Assembly (NCBI RefSeq): GCF_001598235.1
Contig: NZ_BCYO01000001.1
Coordinates: forward strand, 372,001-436,000
DNA length: 64,000 nt
Origin: Polaromonas jejuensis NBRC 106434
GTDB taxonomy: Bacteria > Pseudomonadota > Gammaproteobacteria > Burkholderiales > Burkholderiaceae_C
Direction: 5' to 3'
The notes under the pieces are model-generated. The model was given only the letters and a program-made list of their open reading frames with translations. It was not told the DNA's origin and searched no databases. Below, piece after piece: positions 34,108 to 45,165 of this stretch; the first letter of the stretch is position 1, and every line of letters starts with the position of its first letter. The position numbers and the translations under genes are program-made.

Positions 34108-34904
34108 GCGCGCCTCAGGATGACTTCCAGCACAAAGCGTGAACCGGCGTAGCCCAGCAGCAGCAGGCCCGAGCCCAGGTAGAGTACACGGACGGCCTTG
34201 CGGCCACGCCAGCCCAGGCGAGCGCGGCCGATCAGCAGACCGGCGAAGGTCAGCCAGGCCAGCACGGAAAAAACGGTTTTATGGTTCCATTTCCAGGCCA
34301 GGCCCGGCCCATAAAGGGTTTCGGCAAACAGCCAGCCGACGAGCAGGGTGGCTGAAAGCAGTACAAAACCTGCTTCCACGAAACGAAAGGTGAGGCGCTC
34401 CAGCGTGAGCAGCGGCACGCCGGCATCGGTTTGCGCGGCCAGCCGCATCGAGCGCTCGGACCGGGTCATCAGCCAGCCATGCACCACCGCGGCCGCAAAC
34501 AGGCCATAGGAGGCAATGCCCAAGGCCCAGTGCAGCGGCAGCCAGGGCGAGGCAATCACATGGTAGGTGGTGCCAGGGAAAACCAGCGACAGGATGACGG
34601 CGGCGCTGCCCAGCCCTGCCAGTGCCCAATGGGCCTGGAGCTGCGGAAACAGCCGGCTTTCAATTGCATAGACGGTCAGTACTAGCCAGACGGTCATGGA
34701 GAGGGCGGGCGCAAAACCAAAGCGCGGCGGCTGGCCCAGCAGGCCGTCAGCCAGGACCAGCGCATGCAGCAACCAGGCCAGCAGCAGCAGTCCGCGTATG
34801 GTTCGCGCACCCAGCCGGGGCGTGGCCAGCGCAAGGACGGCATAGGCTGTCGCGGCCGCTGCCGCCGTTGCAAGACCCCACCCAGCGCTCAAAGCTAAAA
34901 TCAT
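34104..34904 (-). CDS. YpjD / CcsA-like inner-membrane protein (cytochrome c assembly family)
   Basis: 266 residues with about eight membrane helices and the family hallmark W-K-W-N-H-K (GLAWKWNHKTVFSVLAWLTF) with its conserved His near the C-terminus, plus SPWLPLHWALGIASYGLFA. Related to CcsA/HemX heme-handling proteins; the member beside ffh in proteobacteria has no firm role. Divergent from ffh with 79 bases between. Confidence 0.88.
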   Translation of the reverse strand: MILALSAGWGLATAAAAATAYAVLALATPRLGARTIRGLLLLAWLLHALVLADGLLGQPPRFGFAPALSMTVWLVLTVYAIESRLFPQLQAHWALAGLGSAAVILSLVFPGTTYHVIASPWLPLHWALGIASYGLFAAAVVHGWLMTRSERSMRLAAQTDAGVPLLTLERLTFRFVEAGFVLLSATLLVGWLFAETLYGPGLAWKWNHKTVFSVLAWLTFAGLLIGRARLGWRGRKAVRVLYLGSGLLLLGYAGSRFVLEVILRRA

Positions 34905-34983
34905 GGCTACAGTTTAGCGCCTGGCCAAGTCTCTCATGGCCTTTTCGCGCCCCTCGCAGCGCCCCGTTTCAGGACCCCCACAA

Positions 34984-36342
34984 ATGGCTTCAGCCCTCAC
35001 CGACAAGTTATCCCGCCTCGTCAAGGAAATGCGAGGCCAGGCCCGCATCACCGAATCCAATGTGCAGGACATGCTGCGCGAGGTGCGCATGGCCTTGCTT
35101 GAGGCCGATGTGGCCCTGCCGGTGGTGCGTGACTTCATTGCCCGCGTGAAAGACAAGGCGCTGGGCCAGGAGGTGATGGGCTCGCTCTCGCCCGGCCAGG
35201 CGCTGGTCGGCATTGTCAATCGCGAGCTGGCGGCCACCATGGGCCAAGGCGTCAGCGACATCAACCTGGCGGCGCAGCCGCCGGCGGTGATCCTGATGGC
35301 CGGGTTGCAGGGCGCCGGCAAGACCACCACCACCGCCAAGCTGGCCAAGCACCTGATTGAAAAGCGCAAGAAAAAAGTGCTGACGGTGTCCGGCGACGTC
35401 TACCGGCCGGCCGCCATCGAGCAGCTCAAGACGGTGACGGCGCAGGCCGGGGCCGAATGGTTTCCCAGCACGCCGGATCAAAAGCCCGTCGACATTGCCC
35501 GCGCTGCCATTGACTACGCGCGCAAGCACTTCTTTGACGTGCTGCTGGTCGACACCGCCGGCCGCCTGGCCATTGACGAAGCCTTGATGAACGAGATCAA
35601 GGAACTGCACGCGGTGCTGAAGCCGGTTGAAACCCTGTTTGTGGTGGATGCCATGCAGGGCCAGGATGCCGTCAACACGGCCAAGGCCTTCAAGGAGGCG
35701 CTGCCGTTGACCGGCATCATCCTGACCAAGACCGATGGCGATTCGCGCGGTGGTGCGGCGCTCAGCGTGCGGCAGATCACCGGCGCGCCCATCAAGTTTT
35801 CCGGTACCAGCGAAAAGATCGACGGCCTGGAAGTGTTTGACGCCGAGCGCCATGCCGGCCGCATCCTGGGCATGGGCGACATCGTCGCACTGGTCGAGCA
35901 GGTAGCCGCCGGGGTGGACATGGCGGCGGCGCAAAAGCTCGCCACCAAGATCAAGTCCGGCAGCGGCTTTGACCTCGAGGATTTCCTGGGGCAGCTGCAG
36001 CAGATGAAAAACATGGGCGGCCTGTCCAGCCTGCTGGAGAAGCTGCCGGCGCAAATGGCGGCCAAGGCCGGTCAGGTCGACATGGACAAGGCCGAAAAAG
36101 ACATCAAGCGCAAGGAAGGCATCATCCAGAGCATGACGCCGCTGGAACGCCGCAAGCCCGAGCTCATCAAGGCCACGCGCAAGCGGCGCATTGCCGCCGG
36201 CTCGGGCGTGCACGTTCAGGAAGTCAACCGCCTGCTCAACGAGTTTGAGCAAATGCAGGGCATGATGAAAAAAATGAAGGGCAGCGGCATGATGAAGATG
36301 ATGAAACGCATGGGCGGCATGAAGGGCATGCCGAAGTTTTAA
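34984..36342 (+). CDS. ffh: Signal recognition particle protein Ffh
   Basis: SRP54 GTPase that targets nascent membrane proteins. Start at 34984 (MASALTDKLSRLVKEMRGQA) gives 452 residues; the longer frame from 34936 is rejected. N and G domains with GLQGAGKTTTTAKLAKHLI, DTAGRLAID and TKTDGDSRGGAALS, and a Met-rich M domain ending in MMKKMKGSGMMKMMKRMGGM that binds 4.5S RNA. No 4.5S RNA gene was seen here. Confidence 0.97.
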   Translation: MASALTDKLSRLVKEMRGQARITESNVQDMLREVRMALLEADVALPVVRDFIARVKDKALGQEVMGSLSPGQALVGIVNRELAATMGQGVSDINLAAQPPAVILMAGLQGAGKTTTTAKLAKHLIEKRKKKVLTVSGDVYRPAAIEQLKTVTAQAGAEWFPSTPDQKPVDIARAAIDYARKHFFDVLLVDTAGRLAIDEALMNEIKELHAVLKPVETLFVVDAMQGQDAVNTAKAFKEALPLTGIILTKTDGDSRGGAALSVRQITGAPIKFSGTSEKIDGLEVFDAERHAGRILGMGDIVALVEQVAAGVDMAAAQKLATKIKSGSGFDLEDFLGQLQQMKNMGGLSSLLEKLPAQMAAKAGQVDMDKAEKDIKRKEGIIQSMTPLERRKPELIKATRKRRIAAGSGVHVQEVNRLLNEFEQMQGMMKKMKGSGMMKMMKRMGGMKGMPKF

Positions 36343-36349
36343 GGACGCT

Positions 36350-36370
36350 CCGGTTTTATATAAAAACCGG
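36350..36370. terminator. Hairpin after ffh
   Basis: CCGGTTTT, loop ATATA, AAAACCGG. It starts seven bases after the ffh stop. There is no U-run after it, so its strength as a terminator is uncertain. Confidence 0.5.
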
Positions 36371-36374
36371 CTCC

Positions 36375-36428
36375 AGCCCAATAAGTACGGGCGCAAGCAG
36401 CTATCTTTTCAGTAGCTTCTTGCGCCCG
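36375..36428 (+). repeat. 42-bp dispersed repeat extended into a long stem-loop
   Basis: AGCCC-N9-GGGCG-N5-AGCTAT...TAGC (36375-36416). Outer arms CGGGCGCAAG (36388-36397) and CTTGCGCCCG (36419-36428) pair, with an inner AGCTA/TAGCT stem, giving about 15 bp. It may serve as a bidirectional terminator between the convergent ffh and opgH. Confidence 0.75.
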
Positions 36429-36450
36429 TCGGCGTTTCATGAGAGAGGGC

Positions 36451-38442
36451 TCAGGCGGCTCTCAGCCGTGGTTTGGCCAGCTGGCTGGCGTGCAGCCAGG
36501 CGCGGCGCAGCACCGCCGGCGAGCGCGTTTCTTCCGGAATCAAGAGGTAGTTTTGCGCACGCATTGTCGTGCCCACACCGACCTGGCTGGTCAGCACCGT
36601 CATCGGAATCGCCAGCAGCAGCGGCAGGCCTACCGGCAGCAGCCAGACCAGGGCGCGTGCGTCAATCATGGCAATGCCTGCTGCCAGCAGCAGGATCACC
36701 GCGCTCATGGGGGCGAACTGCCGCAGCGCATGGCGCCAGGGCACGGCCGCCGCTTCGCGCGGGGGCGATTTCCATTCCAGCTTCAGGCCGGTCAGGGCAA
36801 CGACCACAAACAGTGAGTGGGCCAGCATGCGTATGGGCGCCTGCAGCAGGGCAATCAGGGTTTCGAGCAAGGCGCTGCGCAGCAGGCTGGCGGTGCCGCC
36901 ATAGCTGTGCTGCTGGCGCTTGATCAGCACGGCGGCAAGGCCCAGGATGCGCGGCAGGAACAGCATGCACAGCGTCCAGGCCCAGAGCGCCATCAGCTCG
37001 CCGGGCAGCAAGGCCCAGTCGGCCACCAGGGGCGAGCCCGACAGCCACAGCGCCGTTCCCAGCGTCATGAAGCAAAGCCACAAGGGCGCGGACAGATAGG
37101 CCATGGCGCCGGTGCCAAACATGGAGCGGTGCACCGGATGAATGCCGGGCTCGGCAATCAGTCGCGAGTTCTGCAGGTTGCCCTGGCACCAGCGGCGGTC
37201 GCGCTGCAGTTCGGCCAGCAGGTCGGGAGGCTGCTGCTCATAGCTGCCCACCAGGTCGGCCACCAGCCAGACGTGATAGCCGGCGCGGCGCATCAGCGCG
37301 GCCTCGACAAAGTCGTGCGACATGATGCTGCCCGCCATGCCGCCCGTGCCCTTGATATGGGCCAGCGCGCAGTGCTGCATAAAGGGTTCAATCCGGATGA
37401 TGGCGTTGTGGCCCCAGTAGTGCGATTCGCCCATCTGCCAGTACTGCATGCCCAGGGTGAACAGGCGGCCGGTGACGCGCGAGGCGAACTGCTGGGCCCT
37501 GGCGTGCAGGGTCACATGGCCTATGGCCTGAGTGGCGGTCTGGATGATGCCGGCTTTCGGGTTGGCTTCCATCAGCTTGACCATGGCCACCAGGCAGTCG
37601 CCGCTCATCACGCTGTCGGCGTCCAGCACCACCATGTAACGGTAGTCCTTGCCCCAGCGGCGGCAGAAGTCGGCCACGTTGCCGGCCTTGCGGTCGCTGC
37701 GGCGTTTGCGCAGGCGGTAGTAGACCTCGACCTGGGGCTGGTCGCCGGACTCGTTGATGTTGCGGGCCAGCTCGGCGCGCAGTTCTTCCCAGGCCGCGCG
37801 TTCGGCCTTCTGGATCGCCGGGTCGTAGCTGTCGGACAGCACAAACACGTCAAAGGCCTTGCCGTGGCCGGTGAGGGCCACGGATTCGCAGGTGGCGCGC
37901 AGGCCGGAAAACACCGTGCGCACGTCTTCGTTGCAGATAGGCATGATGATGGCGGTGCGCGTGGCGGCGTCCAGCCTGTGGTGCTGGACTTTTTTGGCCG
38001 ACAGGGTGTGGGCGTCTCCGAAGAGCGTCACATAAAAACCCATCATCGCCGTCATGAAACCCGTCACCACCCAGCCCGACAGCAGGGCAAACAGCGCGAG
38101 CTGGCCGTATTGCAGCCAGGCGTTGTCATAGTCCGGCTGCATGTCGGCAAAAATGCCGGTGGCCAGCACCGTGCTGATCACGGTCAGCATGACGAATACG
38201 GCCCGGCGGCGTTTGGCGGCATGCTGCCAGGGCGCCAGTTTTTCGGAGGACACCGGTTGGGATGCACCCGGGGCGATCAGCCTGTGAAAGGGCAGCAGGG
38301 CGGCCGTGCCGAGGCTGTTCCAGAAACCGCGCCACGGACGCGGCACCATGGCGCCGCGATGCACCGGCGGCGCGGTGACCGCATTGGGATGACGCTCTTC
38401 GCGCAGGAGGCTGCGTGTCATTGGGTGATCAGGTTGGTCCAT
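36451..38442 (-). CDS. opgH: Glucans biosynthesis glucosyltransferase H
   Basis: Inner-membrane family 2 glycosyltransferase that makes the linear beta-1,2 backbone of osmoregulated periplasmic glucans from UDP-glucose. 663 residues: two N-terminal membrane helices, cytosolic catalytic domain with MPICNEDVRTVFSGLRA, VVLDADSVMSGDCL and RRWCQGNLQNSRL, then several C-terminal helices. The start may be 38442 or ATG 38421, whose ATGA overlaps the opgG stop and would give translational coupling. Confidence 0.95.
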   Translation of the reverse strand: MDQPDHPMTRSLLREERHPNAVTAPPVHRGAMVPRPWRGFWNSLGTAALLPFHRLIAPGASQPVSSEKLAPWQHAAKRRRAVFVMLTVISTVLATGIFADMQPDYDNAWLQYGQLALFALLSGWVVTGFMTAMMGFYVTLFGDAHTLSAKKVQHHRLDAATRTAIIMPICNEDVRTVFSGLRATCESVALTGHGKAFDVFVLSDSYDPAIQKAERAAWEELRAELARNINESGDQPQVEVYYRLRKRRSDRKAGNVADFCRRWGKDYRYMVVLDADSVMSGDCLVAMVKLMEANPKAGIIQTATQAIGHVTLHARAQQFASRVTGRLFTLGMQYWQMGESHYWGHNAIIRIEPFMQHCALAHIKGTGGMAGSIMSHDFVEAALMRRAGYHVWLVADLVGSYEQQPPDLLAELQRDRRWCQGNLQNSRLIAEPGIHPVHRSMFGTGAMAYLSAPLWLCFMTLGTALWLSGSPLVADWALLPGELMALWAWTLCMLFLPRILGLAAVLIKRQQHSYGGTASLLRSALLETLIALLQAPIRMLAHSLFVVVALTGLKLEWKSPPREAAAVPWRHALRQFAPMSAVILLLAAGIAMIDARALVWLLPVGLPLLLAIPMTVLTSQVGVGTTMRAQNYLLIPEETRSPAVLRRAWLHASQLAKPRLRAA

Positions 38443-39959
38443 GTTTCCGTCAGGGTGTGGGTGTCGTGTTGCAGGAAGGCGCGCAGCTCAATGGGCTGGG
38501 CCGGCTGGGGCGTGTTGTTCAGTCTTTGCACGCGCAAGGTCATGCGCCAGGCGCCGGTCGCGGGGTTTCGGTAGGCCATGCTTTCCAGCACCTGTGCGTT
38601 GGCGCTGGCCGTGGCGATGGCCTTGACCTGCGCGTCCTCGGGCAAGGCGTCGAGTGCCGGGCCGGCAAAGTCGATGACGAACTGGATCTGCTGCTTGAGC
38701 GCGTCTGCGCCTAGCTTGGCGTAGCCCATGCCGCGGCGCGATTGCGTGACCCAGCCGTTGGGCGGGCGTTGCTGATCATTGCCCTGCCAGGCAACCTGGT
38801 AAGCCAGATCGAGCGACTGGCCGGGGGCGGGCATTTTCTCGGGCACCCAGTAGGCCGCCACGTTGTCATGGGTTTCATCCGGCGTGGCAAATTGCAGCAA
38901 CTCGACTCTTCCGGCGCCAAAGTCGCTCAAGGGCGTGACCCATGCGCTGGGCCGCAGTTCGTAGCGCGCTTCGGTGTCTTCGTAGTTGTGGAAGTTCCGG
39001 TCGCGCTGCATCAGGCCGAAGCCCTTCAGGCTTTTCATGCTGAAGGAGGTGACCAGTGTTGAGGCCGGGTTTTGCAGCGGACGCCAGAGCCACTCGCCTT
39101 CACCGGTGGCCATCATCAGGCCGTCCGAGTCATGCACCTTGGGGCGAAAGTCACCGGGTCGGGGCTGGTTCTCGCCGAAGAAAAACATGCTGGTCAGCGG
39201 CGCCAGGCCCAGTGTGGCCACGGGGGTGCCGGTGGCGCGCATGAAGACGCGGGCATGCACCTGCGTGACGGTTTGCTCGCCTGGTTTGACGTCGAAGCGG
39301 TAGGCGCCGGTCATGCGCGGCGAGTCCATCAGGGCGTAAACCGTGAGCTGCTGCGCATCCGGCGCGGGCTTTTCCAGCCAGAACTCGGTAAAGCGCGGAA
39401 ATTCTTCCCTGGCCGCCCCCACGGTGTCCACGGCCAGACCACGCGCCGACAGGCCGTAGCGTTGGCCGGCGCCCAAGGCCCTGAAGTAGCTGGCGCCCAG
39501 AAAGACGATCAATTCGTCCTTGTAGCTGGCCGAGTTCAGGTGGCTGAAGGCGCGCAGCCCGCCGTGGCCGAGGTCGCCCCAACGTTCGGGCGTGAGCTGG
39601 TTCTTGCCAAAGTTGAAATGGGCCGGGTCATAAGGCACGGGCCTGATGCCTTCCGGGGTGATTTCATGGATGCGAACGGATTCCCCTTGCCGGCCGACAT
39701 GGAAAAAGTTGGCTTCATAGGGCAGCTGATCGGCTTTCCACAAGGCACTGTCCGGCTTGTAGCGGATGTCGCGGTAGCCGTCGTAATCCATGGTGGCCAG
39801 TTCCACCGGAACGGCATGCGAGGCTTCCTGGAAGGGCGCTTGCGCGCGCTGTTGGGCGAGCCCGGCGACGTCGTCCAGGCTCCAGGCATGGGCTTGGCCC
39901 GCAGCCAGGGCCAGCGCGGCGAGGCCGGCCATGGCCACAAAACGGGCCCGCAGCGCCAT
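38418..39959 (-). CDS. opgG: Glucans biosynthesis protein G, periplasmic
   Basis: Periplasmic protein needed for osmoregulated periplasmic glucan branching and backbone release. The preferred start 39959 gives MALRARFVAMAGLAALALA and a clean signal peptide cut after GQAHA; 513 residues. An upstream ATG at 39998 adds 13 residues but would lie one base after the predicted sigma-54 transcription start. Family features: YDGYRDIRYKPDSALWKAD, FFFGENQPRPGDFRPKVHDS and WLWRPLQNP. First gene of opgGH. Confidence 0.94.
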   Translation of the reverse strand: MALRARFVAMAGLAALALAAGQAHAWSLDDVAGLAQQRAQAPFQEASHAVPVELATMDYDGYRDIRYKPDSALWKADQLPYEANFFHVGRQGESVRIHEITPEGIRPVPYDPAHFNFGKNQLTPERWGDLGHGGLRAFSHLNSASYKDELIVFLGASYFRALGAGQRYGLSARGLAVDTVGAAREEFPRFTEFWLEKPAPDAQQLTVYALMDSPRMTGAYRFDVKPGEQTVTQVHARVFMRATGTPVATLGLAPLTSMFFFGENQPRPGDFRPKVHDSDGLMMATGEGEWLWRPLQNPASTLVTSFSMKSLKGFGLMQRDRNFHNYEDTEARYELRPSAWVTPLSDFGAGRVELLQFATPDETHDNVAAYWVPEKMPAPGQSLDLAYQVAWQGNDQQRPPNGWVTQSRRGMGYAKLGADALKQQIQFVIDFAGPALDALPEDAQVKAIATASANAQVLESMAYRNPATGAWRMTLRVQRLNNTPQPAQPIELRAFLQHDTHTLTETWTNLITQ

Positions 39960-40010
39960 GCCGCCAGGGGGGGCGAAAGGGCTGAAAAAGATGGGCATGG
40001 GCAGACTAGG

Positions 40011-40025
40011 GCAAACCCTGTGCCA
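40011..40025 (-). promoter_or_regulatory. Sigma-54 (-24/-12) promoter of opgGH
   Basis: On the minus strand TGGCACAGGGTTTGC. It matches TGGCACR-N4-TTGC exactly, with only the last weakly conserved base off. Transcription would start near 39999, just before opgG. Confidence 0.8.
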
Positions 40026-40044
40026 GCTTTGAAAACTCCTTTTA

Positions 40045-40057
40045 AATCAAGGGTTTG
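40045..40057 (+). promoter_or_regulatory. IHF-type site between activator sites and sigma-54 promoter
   Basis: AATCAAGGGTTTG fits WATCAA-N4-TTR at every position and lies in a locally AT-rich patch, 20 bases upstream of the -24 element. IHF bending at such a position is usual for sigma-54 promoters. Confidence 0.6.
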
Positions 40058-40128
40058 CGGACGAGCTGAAATTCCCAGGCGGTGAAAAACCGGAAATGGC
40101 TCAAGAAATCGATGCAAACCGTGATTTT

Positions 40129-40146
40129 TGTCGCCAGACGGCGACA
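40129..40146. promoter_or_regulatory. GlrR-type activator site 1 upstream of opgG
   Basis: TGTCGCCAGACGGCGACA: a perfect 7-bp inverted repeat with a 4-base spacer and an exact fit to TGTC-N10-GACA, the site known for enterobacterial GlrR/QseF. It is about 104 bases upstream of the -24 element. No T-run follows on the minus strand, so it does not read as the glrR terminator. Confidence 0.75.
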
Positions 40147-40195
40147 GCATTCCAGGGGGTGGGGAGGAATCCCTTTGAAATCAAGGCCTTAGGCC

Positions 40196-40212
40196 TGTCG
40201 CTGATGAGCGAC

Positions 40213-40213
<1 letters not shown>
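40196..40213. promoter_or_regulatory. GlrR-type activator site 2, at the end of glrR
   Basis: TGTCGCTGATGAGCGACT: inverted repeat GTCGCT/AGCGAC and one mismatch to TGTC-N10-GACA. It lies 67 bases from site 1 and shares its GTCGC core. Confidence 0.6.
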
Positions 40214-41601
<1,388 letters not shown>

Positions 41602-41605
41602 GGGG

Positions 41606-42310
41606 TCATGGTGTTTTGGAGCGGACCCGATCGGCCGGTGCCGATGCCGGGGAAGCGGGCGCCAGCGCGGGGGAGCGGCTGGTCAGGCTGCGCTCAATGG
41701 CCTTGAGCGCCTCCAGCCTTTCATTGGTCTGGTCCAGCCGGCGCTGCACCTCGCGCAGCTGCTGGTTCTGTTTCTCAAGCTGTTCTTCGAGGCGGCGCTG
41801 CTCGCCATAACGCGCGGCCAGCAGGCGGGCCAGCGGGTGCAGTGCCTGCGCGTCGGCCGCGGTATTGCCGAGCAGGCGGGCCAGCAGTTCCTGGGCGCGT
41901 TGCAGTTCAGCGTTTTGATGGAGCTGGCTCAGGACCAATGCCAGCTGAAGCTGGTCGGCGGGACTGGACACGCTGCCCAGCCGCGCGACCTCCTGGTTCA
42001 ACTCGGCAGGGGGCAGCACGCGAACCCGGTCCGCGTAGCTCAGCATGCGCGCGACGGCATCGGCGGCCGGGTCGGGCAACCAGGCGCCCAATGGGTTGGC
42101 CGGGCCGAGCGGGGGCGCGGGCTGGCCGGGATTGGCGCGGGCGCTGCGCTCAGCCGCCGGCTGGGCGGTCGTCGTGATACTTGATTCTTCCGCGCTCTTG
42201 CTGGCGGCGGTGCTGCCGCAGGCCGTCAGAGCGGCCGCTGCCAGCGCGGCCATTGACGCCCGCAGGCCGATGCGGCCGCAGCGCGCCCAAAAATCAGGAT
42301 TTGAAAACAT
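41606..42310 (-). CDS. qseG: QseG-like outer-membrane lipoprotein of the glrK-glrR operon
   Basis: 234 residues from ATG 42310. Signal peptide with a lipobox LTACGS near residue 32, then an Ala/Pro-rich linker, a helical region (VARMLSYADRVRVLPPAELN), and a coiled coil EQLEKQNQQLREVQRRLDQT. In E. coli QseG (YfhG) lies between the same kinase and regulator and senses or relays signals to the kinase. Sequence identity to it was not measured; the call rests on position, lipobox and domain style. It overlaps glrK by 17 bases. Confidence 0.75.
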   Translation of the reverse strand: MFSNPDFWARCGRIGLRASMAALAAAALTACGSTAASKSAEESSITTTAQPAAERSARANPGQPAPPLGPANPLGAWLPDPAADAVARMLSYADRVRVLPPAELNQEVARLGSVSSPADQLQLALVLSQLHQNAELQRAQELLARLLGNTAADAQALHPLARLLAARYGEQRRLEEQLEKQNQQLREVQRRLDQTNERLEALKAIERSLTSRSPALAPASPASAPADRVRSKTP

Positions 42311-43715
42311 GGGGAAACTCGATTCTGAAATGTGCACCAGGCTCGCCCGGCAGCAGGGCTATGCGCCCGCCATGTGCGGCGATGTACTCATGCACGATGG
42401 ACAGACCAATGCCGCTGCCGCGGACCACATCGGCCGGCTGGCGTTCGCCCCGGAAAAAAGGCTCAAAAATTCGCTCGCGATCGGCTGGCGCCACGCCTAT
42501 GCCCTGGTCCTGAATGTCTATGCGCACCAGACCCCGTTGTTGGCTCAATGCCAGCCGGATCATGCCTTGAAACGGTGAGTAGCGAATGGCGTTGGACAGC
42601 AGGTTGGCCAGCGCAGTGCCGATTTTTTCGGGGTCTATTTCCATCTGGAGCGGCTCGCCGTCCACCGTGACCGACAGCTCCCTGGCGCGCCATTGCAGGC
42701 GTTGCGCGTCCACCTGGGCTTCGATGAGCTGCAGCAGGTCGACGGTCTTTCGATGCAGCTGGCGCGCCTCGAAGGCGGCCGTGTTGAAGCGCAGCAGGTC
42801 TTCAATCTGGCCCTGCAGGACCCCGGTGTTGTGCCTGAGGATTTGCGCGATTTCACGCTGGTCATTGCTCAGGGCGCCGGCCACACCGTCCTCCAGCAGC
42901 GACACGCCCTCGCGCAGCGAGGCCAGCGGCGTCTTGAGCTCGTGCGAGATATGGCGCAAGAAACGCGACTTGTCGGCATCCAGCTCCACCAGGCGCAGGC
43001 GCAGCCAGTTCAGGCGCTGCCCGACCAGCGCCAGGTCGGCCGGGCCCTGGATGGCAATCACCTGGTCCAGCCGGTTTTCGCCCAGGCCGACGATGGCGTT
43101 TTCCAGGCGCTTCAGGGGCCGGGTGAACCAGATGCCGAAAGCCAGCGCCATGGCCACGGCCAGCGCGATGGCCCAGCCGACCTGCTGCGCCAGGCGCTGG
43201 CGGCTGGCTTCCAGCTTGTCTTGCAGCGAGGTGTTGCGCTGCTGTATGGTTTGCTGCACCTGCACCGCGATGTCCGCATTGATGCCTTCCAGCGCGCGAA
43301 ATTCCTGTGCCATCTGGCGCTCCCGGTCGAGCGCGGTATCGGGCGGGCCCACCAGCAGGTCGCCAATGGTTTGCAGGTGCGCGCGCCACGGCCGTGCCGT
43401 GGCGGCCGGGATGCCTTCCCTGGCCAGGCGGGCCTGAATCGTCGTGGCCTCGCTGGCCTCGTCCTTGAAGTGCGCCCTCAGGAGTCGATCGTCGAGCACG
43501 ACCGACTGGCGCGAGGTGCGCTCCATGGAAACGCTGCGCTCCCTCAGCGACTGGGCGGCGCCGCTGAGCTCCAGCGCGCGGGCCGCGTTGTCGCGGCTTT
43601 GCTGCGTCAGGTCTTCCAGCGTGAACAGGGCGCGCAGCGAAGCGGCGGCCAGCAGGCTGGCAATCAACAGGAAGGCAATGACCAGCAGTTGCCGGAACGA
43701 AAATCGCTGCAGCAT
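42294..43715 (-). CDS. glrK: Sensor histidine kinase GlrK (QseE)
   Basis: Inner-membrane kinase. Start ATG 43715 (MLQRFSFRQLLVIAFLLIA) gives 473 residues; the longer frame is rejected. First membrane helix at the N-terminus, a periplasmic helical domain, second helix near residue 175 (VGWAIALAVAMALAFGIWF), HAMP-like region, His box FLRHISHELKTPLASLREG, N box LSNAIRYSPF and G box VRGSGIGLSIVHEYIAAHGG. Follows miaB by 29 bases. Confidence 0.92.
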   Translation of the reverse strand: MLQRFSFRQLLVIAFLLIASLLAAASLRALFTLEDLTQQSRDNAARALELSGAAQSLRERSVSMERTSRQSVVLDDRLLRAHFKDEASEATTIQARLAREGIPAATARPWRAHLQTIGDLLVGPPDTALDRERQMAQEFRALEGINADIAVQVQQTIQQRNTSLQDKLEASRQRLAQQVGWAIALAVAMALAFGIWFTRPLKRLENAIVGLGENRLDQVIAIQGPADLALVGQRLNWLRLRLVELDADKSRFLRHISHELKTPLASLREGVSLLEDGVAGALSNDQREIAQILRHNTGVLQGQIEDLLRFNTAAFEARQLHRKTVDLLQLIEAQVDAQRLQWRARELSVTVDGEPLQMEIDPEKIGTALANLLSNAIRYSPFQGMIRLALSQQRGLVRIDIQDQGIGVAPADRERIFEPFFRGERQPADVVRGSGIGLSIVHEYIAAHGGRIALLPGEPGAHFRIEFPHVFKS

Positions 43716-43744
43716 GAAGGTCCCGTGCCTGGGCAAGCGCTGCC

Positions 43745-45088
43745 TCAGGCCGGTACGGCGAGGTCCCGGATCAGGACTTCGCCGCGCAGCGAACGCTGGG
43801 TGGCCTCGGTGATGCTGACATCTATCATCTGGCCGATCAGCCGCGGCTGGCCCTTGAAGTTGACCACGCGGTTGCATTCGGTGCGGCCCATCAGTTCGGT
43901 TGGGTTCTTGCGCGAGGCGCCCTCGACCAGGATGCGCTGCACCGTGCCCAGGCGGCTGGCGCTGATGGCGCGCACGCTGTCGTCAATCGTGGCCTGCAGG
44001 TGCTGCAGGCGCTTGAGCTTGACCGCGTGCGGCGTGTCGTCCACCAGATTCGCGGCGGGGGTGCCGGGCCGCGGGCTGAAGATAAAGCTGAAGGAGGTGT
44101 CGTAGCCGACCTCGTCGATCAGCTTCATCATCTTGCCGAAGTCCTCGTCGGTTTCACCGGGGAAGCCGACGATGAAATCGCTGCTCATGGCCAGGTCGGG
44201 GCGGATGGCGCGCAGCTTGCGAATGGTGCTTTTGTACTCCATCGCCGTGTAGCCGCGCTTCATGGCCATCAGGATGCGGTCCGAGCCATGCTGCACCGGC
44301 AGGTGCAAATGATTGACCAGCTTGGGCAGCCTGGCGTAGGCGTCAATCAGGCTTTGCGTGAATTCGTTGGGGTGGCTGGTCACATAGCGGATGCGCTCAA
44401 TGCCGGGGATGTCGGAGACGTATTCGAGCAGCGTCGCGAAATCGGCAATTTCTGCGGTGCTTCCCATGGGGCCACGGTAGGCATTGACGTTTTGCCCCAA
44501 GAGCGTGACTTCCTTGACGCCCTGGTCGGCCAGGCCGGCGACCTCGACCAGCACGTCTTCAAAGGGCCGCGAGACTTCCTCGCCGCGCGTGTAGGGCACG
44601 ACGCAGTAGCTGCAGTACTTGGAGCAGCCTTCCATGATGCTGACAAAGGCGCTCGCGCCTTCGACGCGGGCCGGCGGCAGGTGGTCGAATTTCTCGATTT
44701 CGGGAAAGCTGATATCGACCTGCGATTTGCCCAGCCGGGCGCGCCTGGCCAGCAGTTCCGGCAGGCGGTGCAGGGTTTGCGGGCCGAACACCACATCCAC
44801 ATAGGGCGCGCGCTGGATGATGGCCGCGCCTTCCTGACTGGCGACGCAGCCGCCCACGCCGATCAGCACGCCTTTTTCCTTCAGGTGCTTGACGCGGCCC
44901 AGGTCGCTGAAGACTTTTTCCTGCGCCTTTTCGCGCACCGAGCAGGTGTTGAACAGGATCAGGTCGGCCTCTTCCATGTCCTGCGTCGGCTCGTAGCCCT
45001 CGGCGGCATGGAGCACGTCGGACATCTTGTCCGAGTCGTACTCGTTCATCTGGCAGCCGAAGGTTTTGATAAAGACTTTTTTGCTCAT
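43745..45088 (-). CDS. miaB: tRNA-2-methylthio-N6-dimethylallyladenosine synthase MiaB
   Basis: Radical-SAM methylthiotransferase acting on A37 of tRNA. 447 residues: N-terminal Fe-S cysteines in [28 protein letters not shown] and [11 protein letters not shown]; radical-SAM CxxxCxxC in [19 protein letters not shown]-terminal TRAM domain ([20 protein letters not shown]). It is first in the miaB-glrK-qseG-glrR run. Confidence 0.97.
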   Translation of the reverse strand: MSKKVFIKTFGCQMNEYDSDKMSDVLHAAEGYEPTQDMEEADLILFNTCSVREKAQEKVFSDLGRVKHLKEKGVLIGVGGCVASQEGAAIIQRAPYVDVVFGPQTLHRLPELLARRARLGKSQVDISFPEIEKFDHLPPARVEGASAFVSIMEGCSKYCSYCVVPYTRGEEVSRPFEDVLVEVAGLADQGVKEVTLLGQNVNAYRGPMGSTAEIADFATLLEYVSDIPGIERIRYVTSHPNEFTQSLIDAYARLPKLVNHLHLPVQHGSDRILMAMKRGYTAMEYKSTIRKLRAIRPDLAMSSDFIVGFPGETDEDFGKMMKLIDEVGYDTSFSFIFSPRPGTPAANLVDDTPHAVKLKRLQHLQATIDDSVRAISASRLGTVQRILVEGASRKNPTELMGRTECNRVVNFKGQPRLIGQMIDVSITEATQRSLRGEVLIRDLAVPA

Positions 45089-45093
45089 GATTC

Positions 45094-45135
45094 GCTACTA
45101 AATTGATAGCTTACTTCGCCCGAAAATACTGGGCG
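45094..45135 (-). repeat. 42-bp dispersed repeat
   Basis: On the minus strand CGCCC-N9-GGGCG-N5-AGCTAT-N7-TAGC, upstream of miaB. Confidence 0.8.
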
Positions 45136-45165
45136 GGAAGGTGTTTTTTCTTGAGGGCGCGAAGA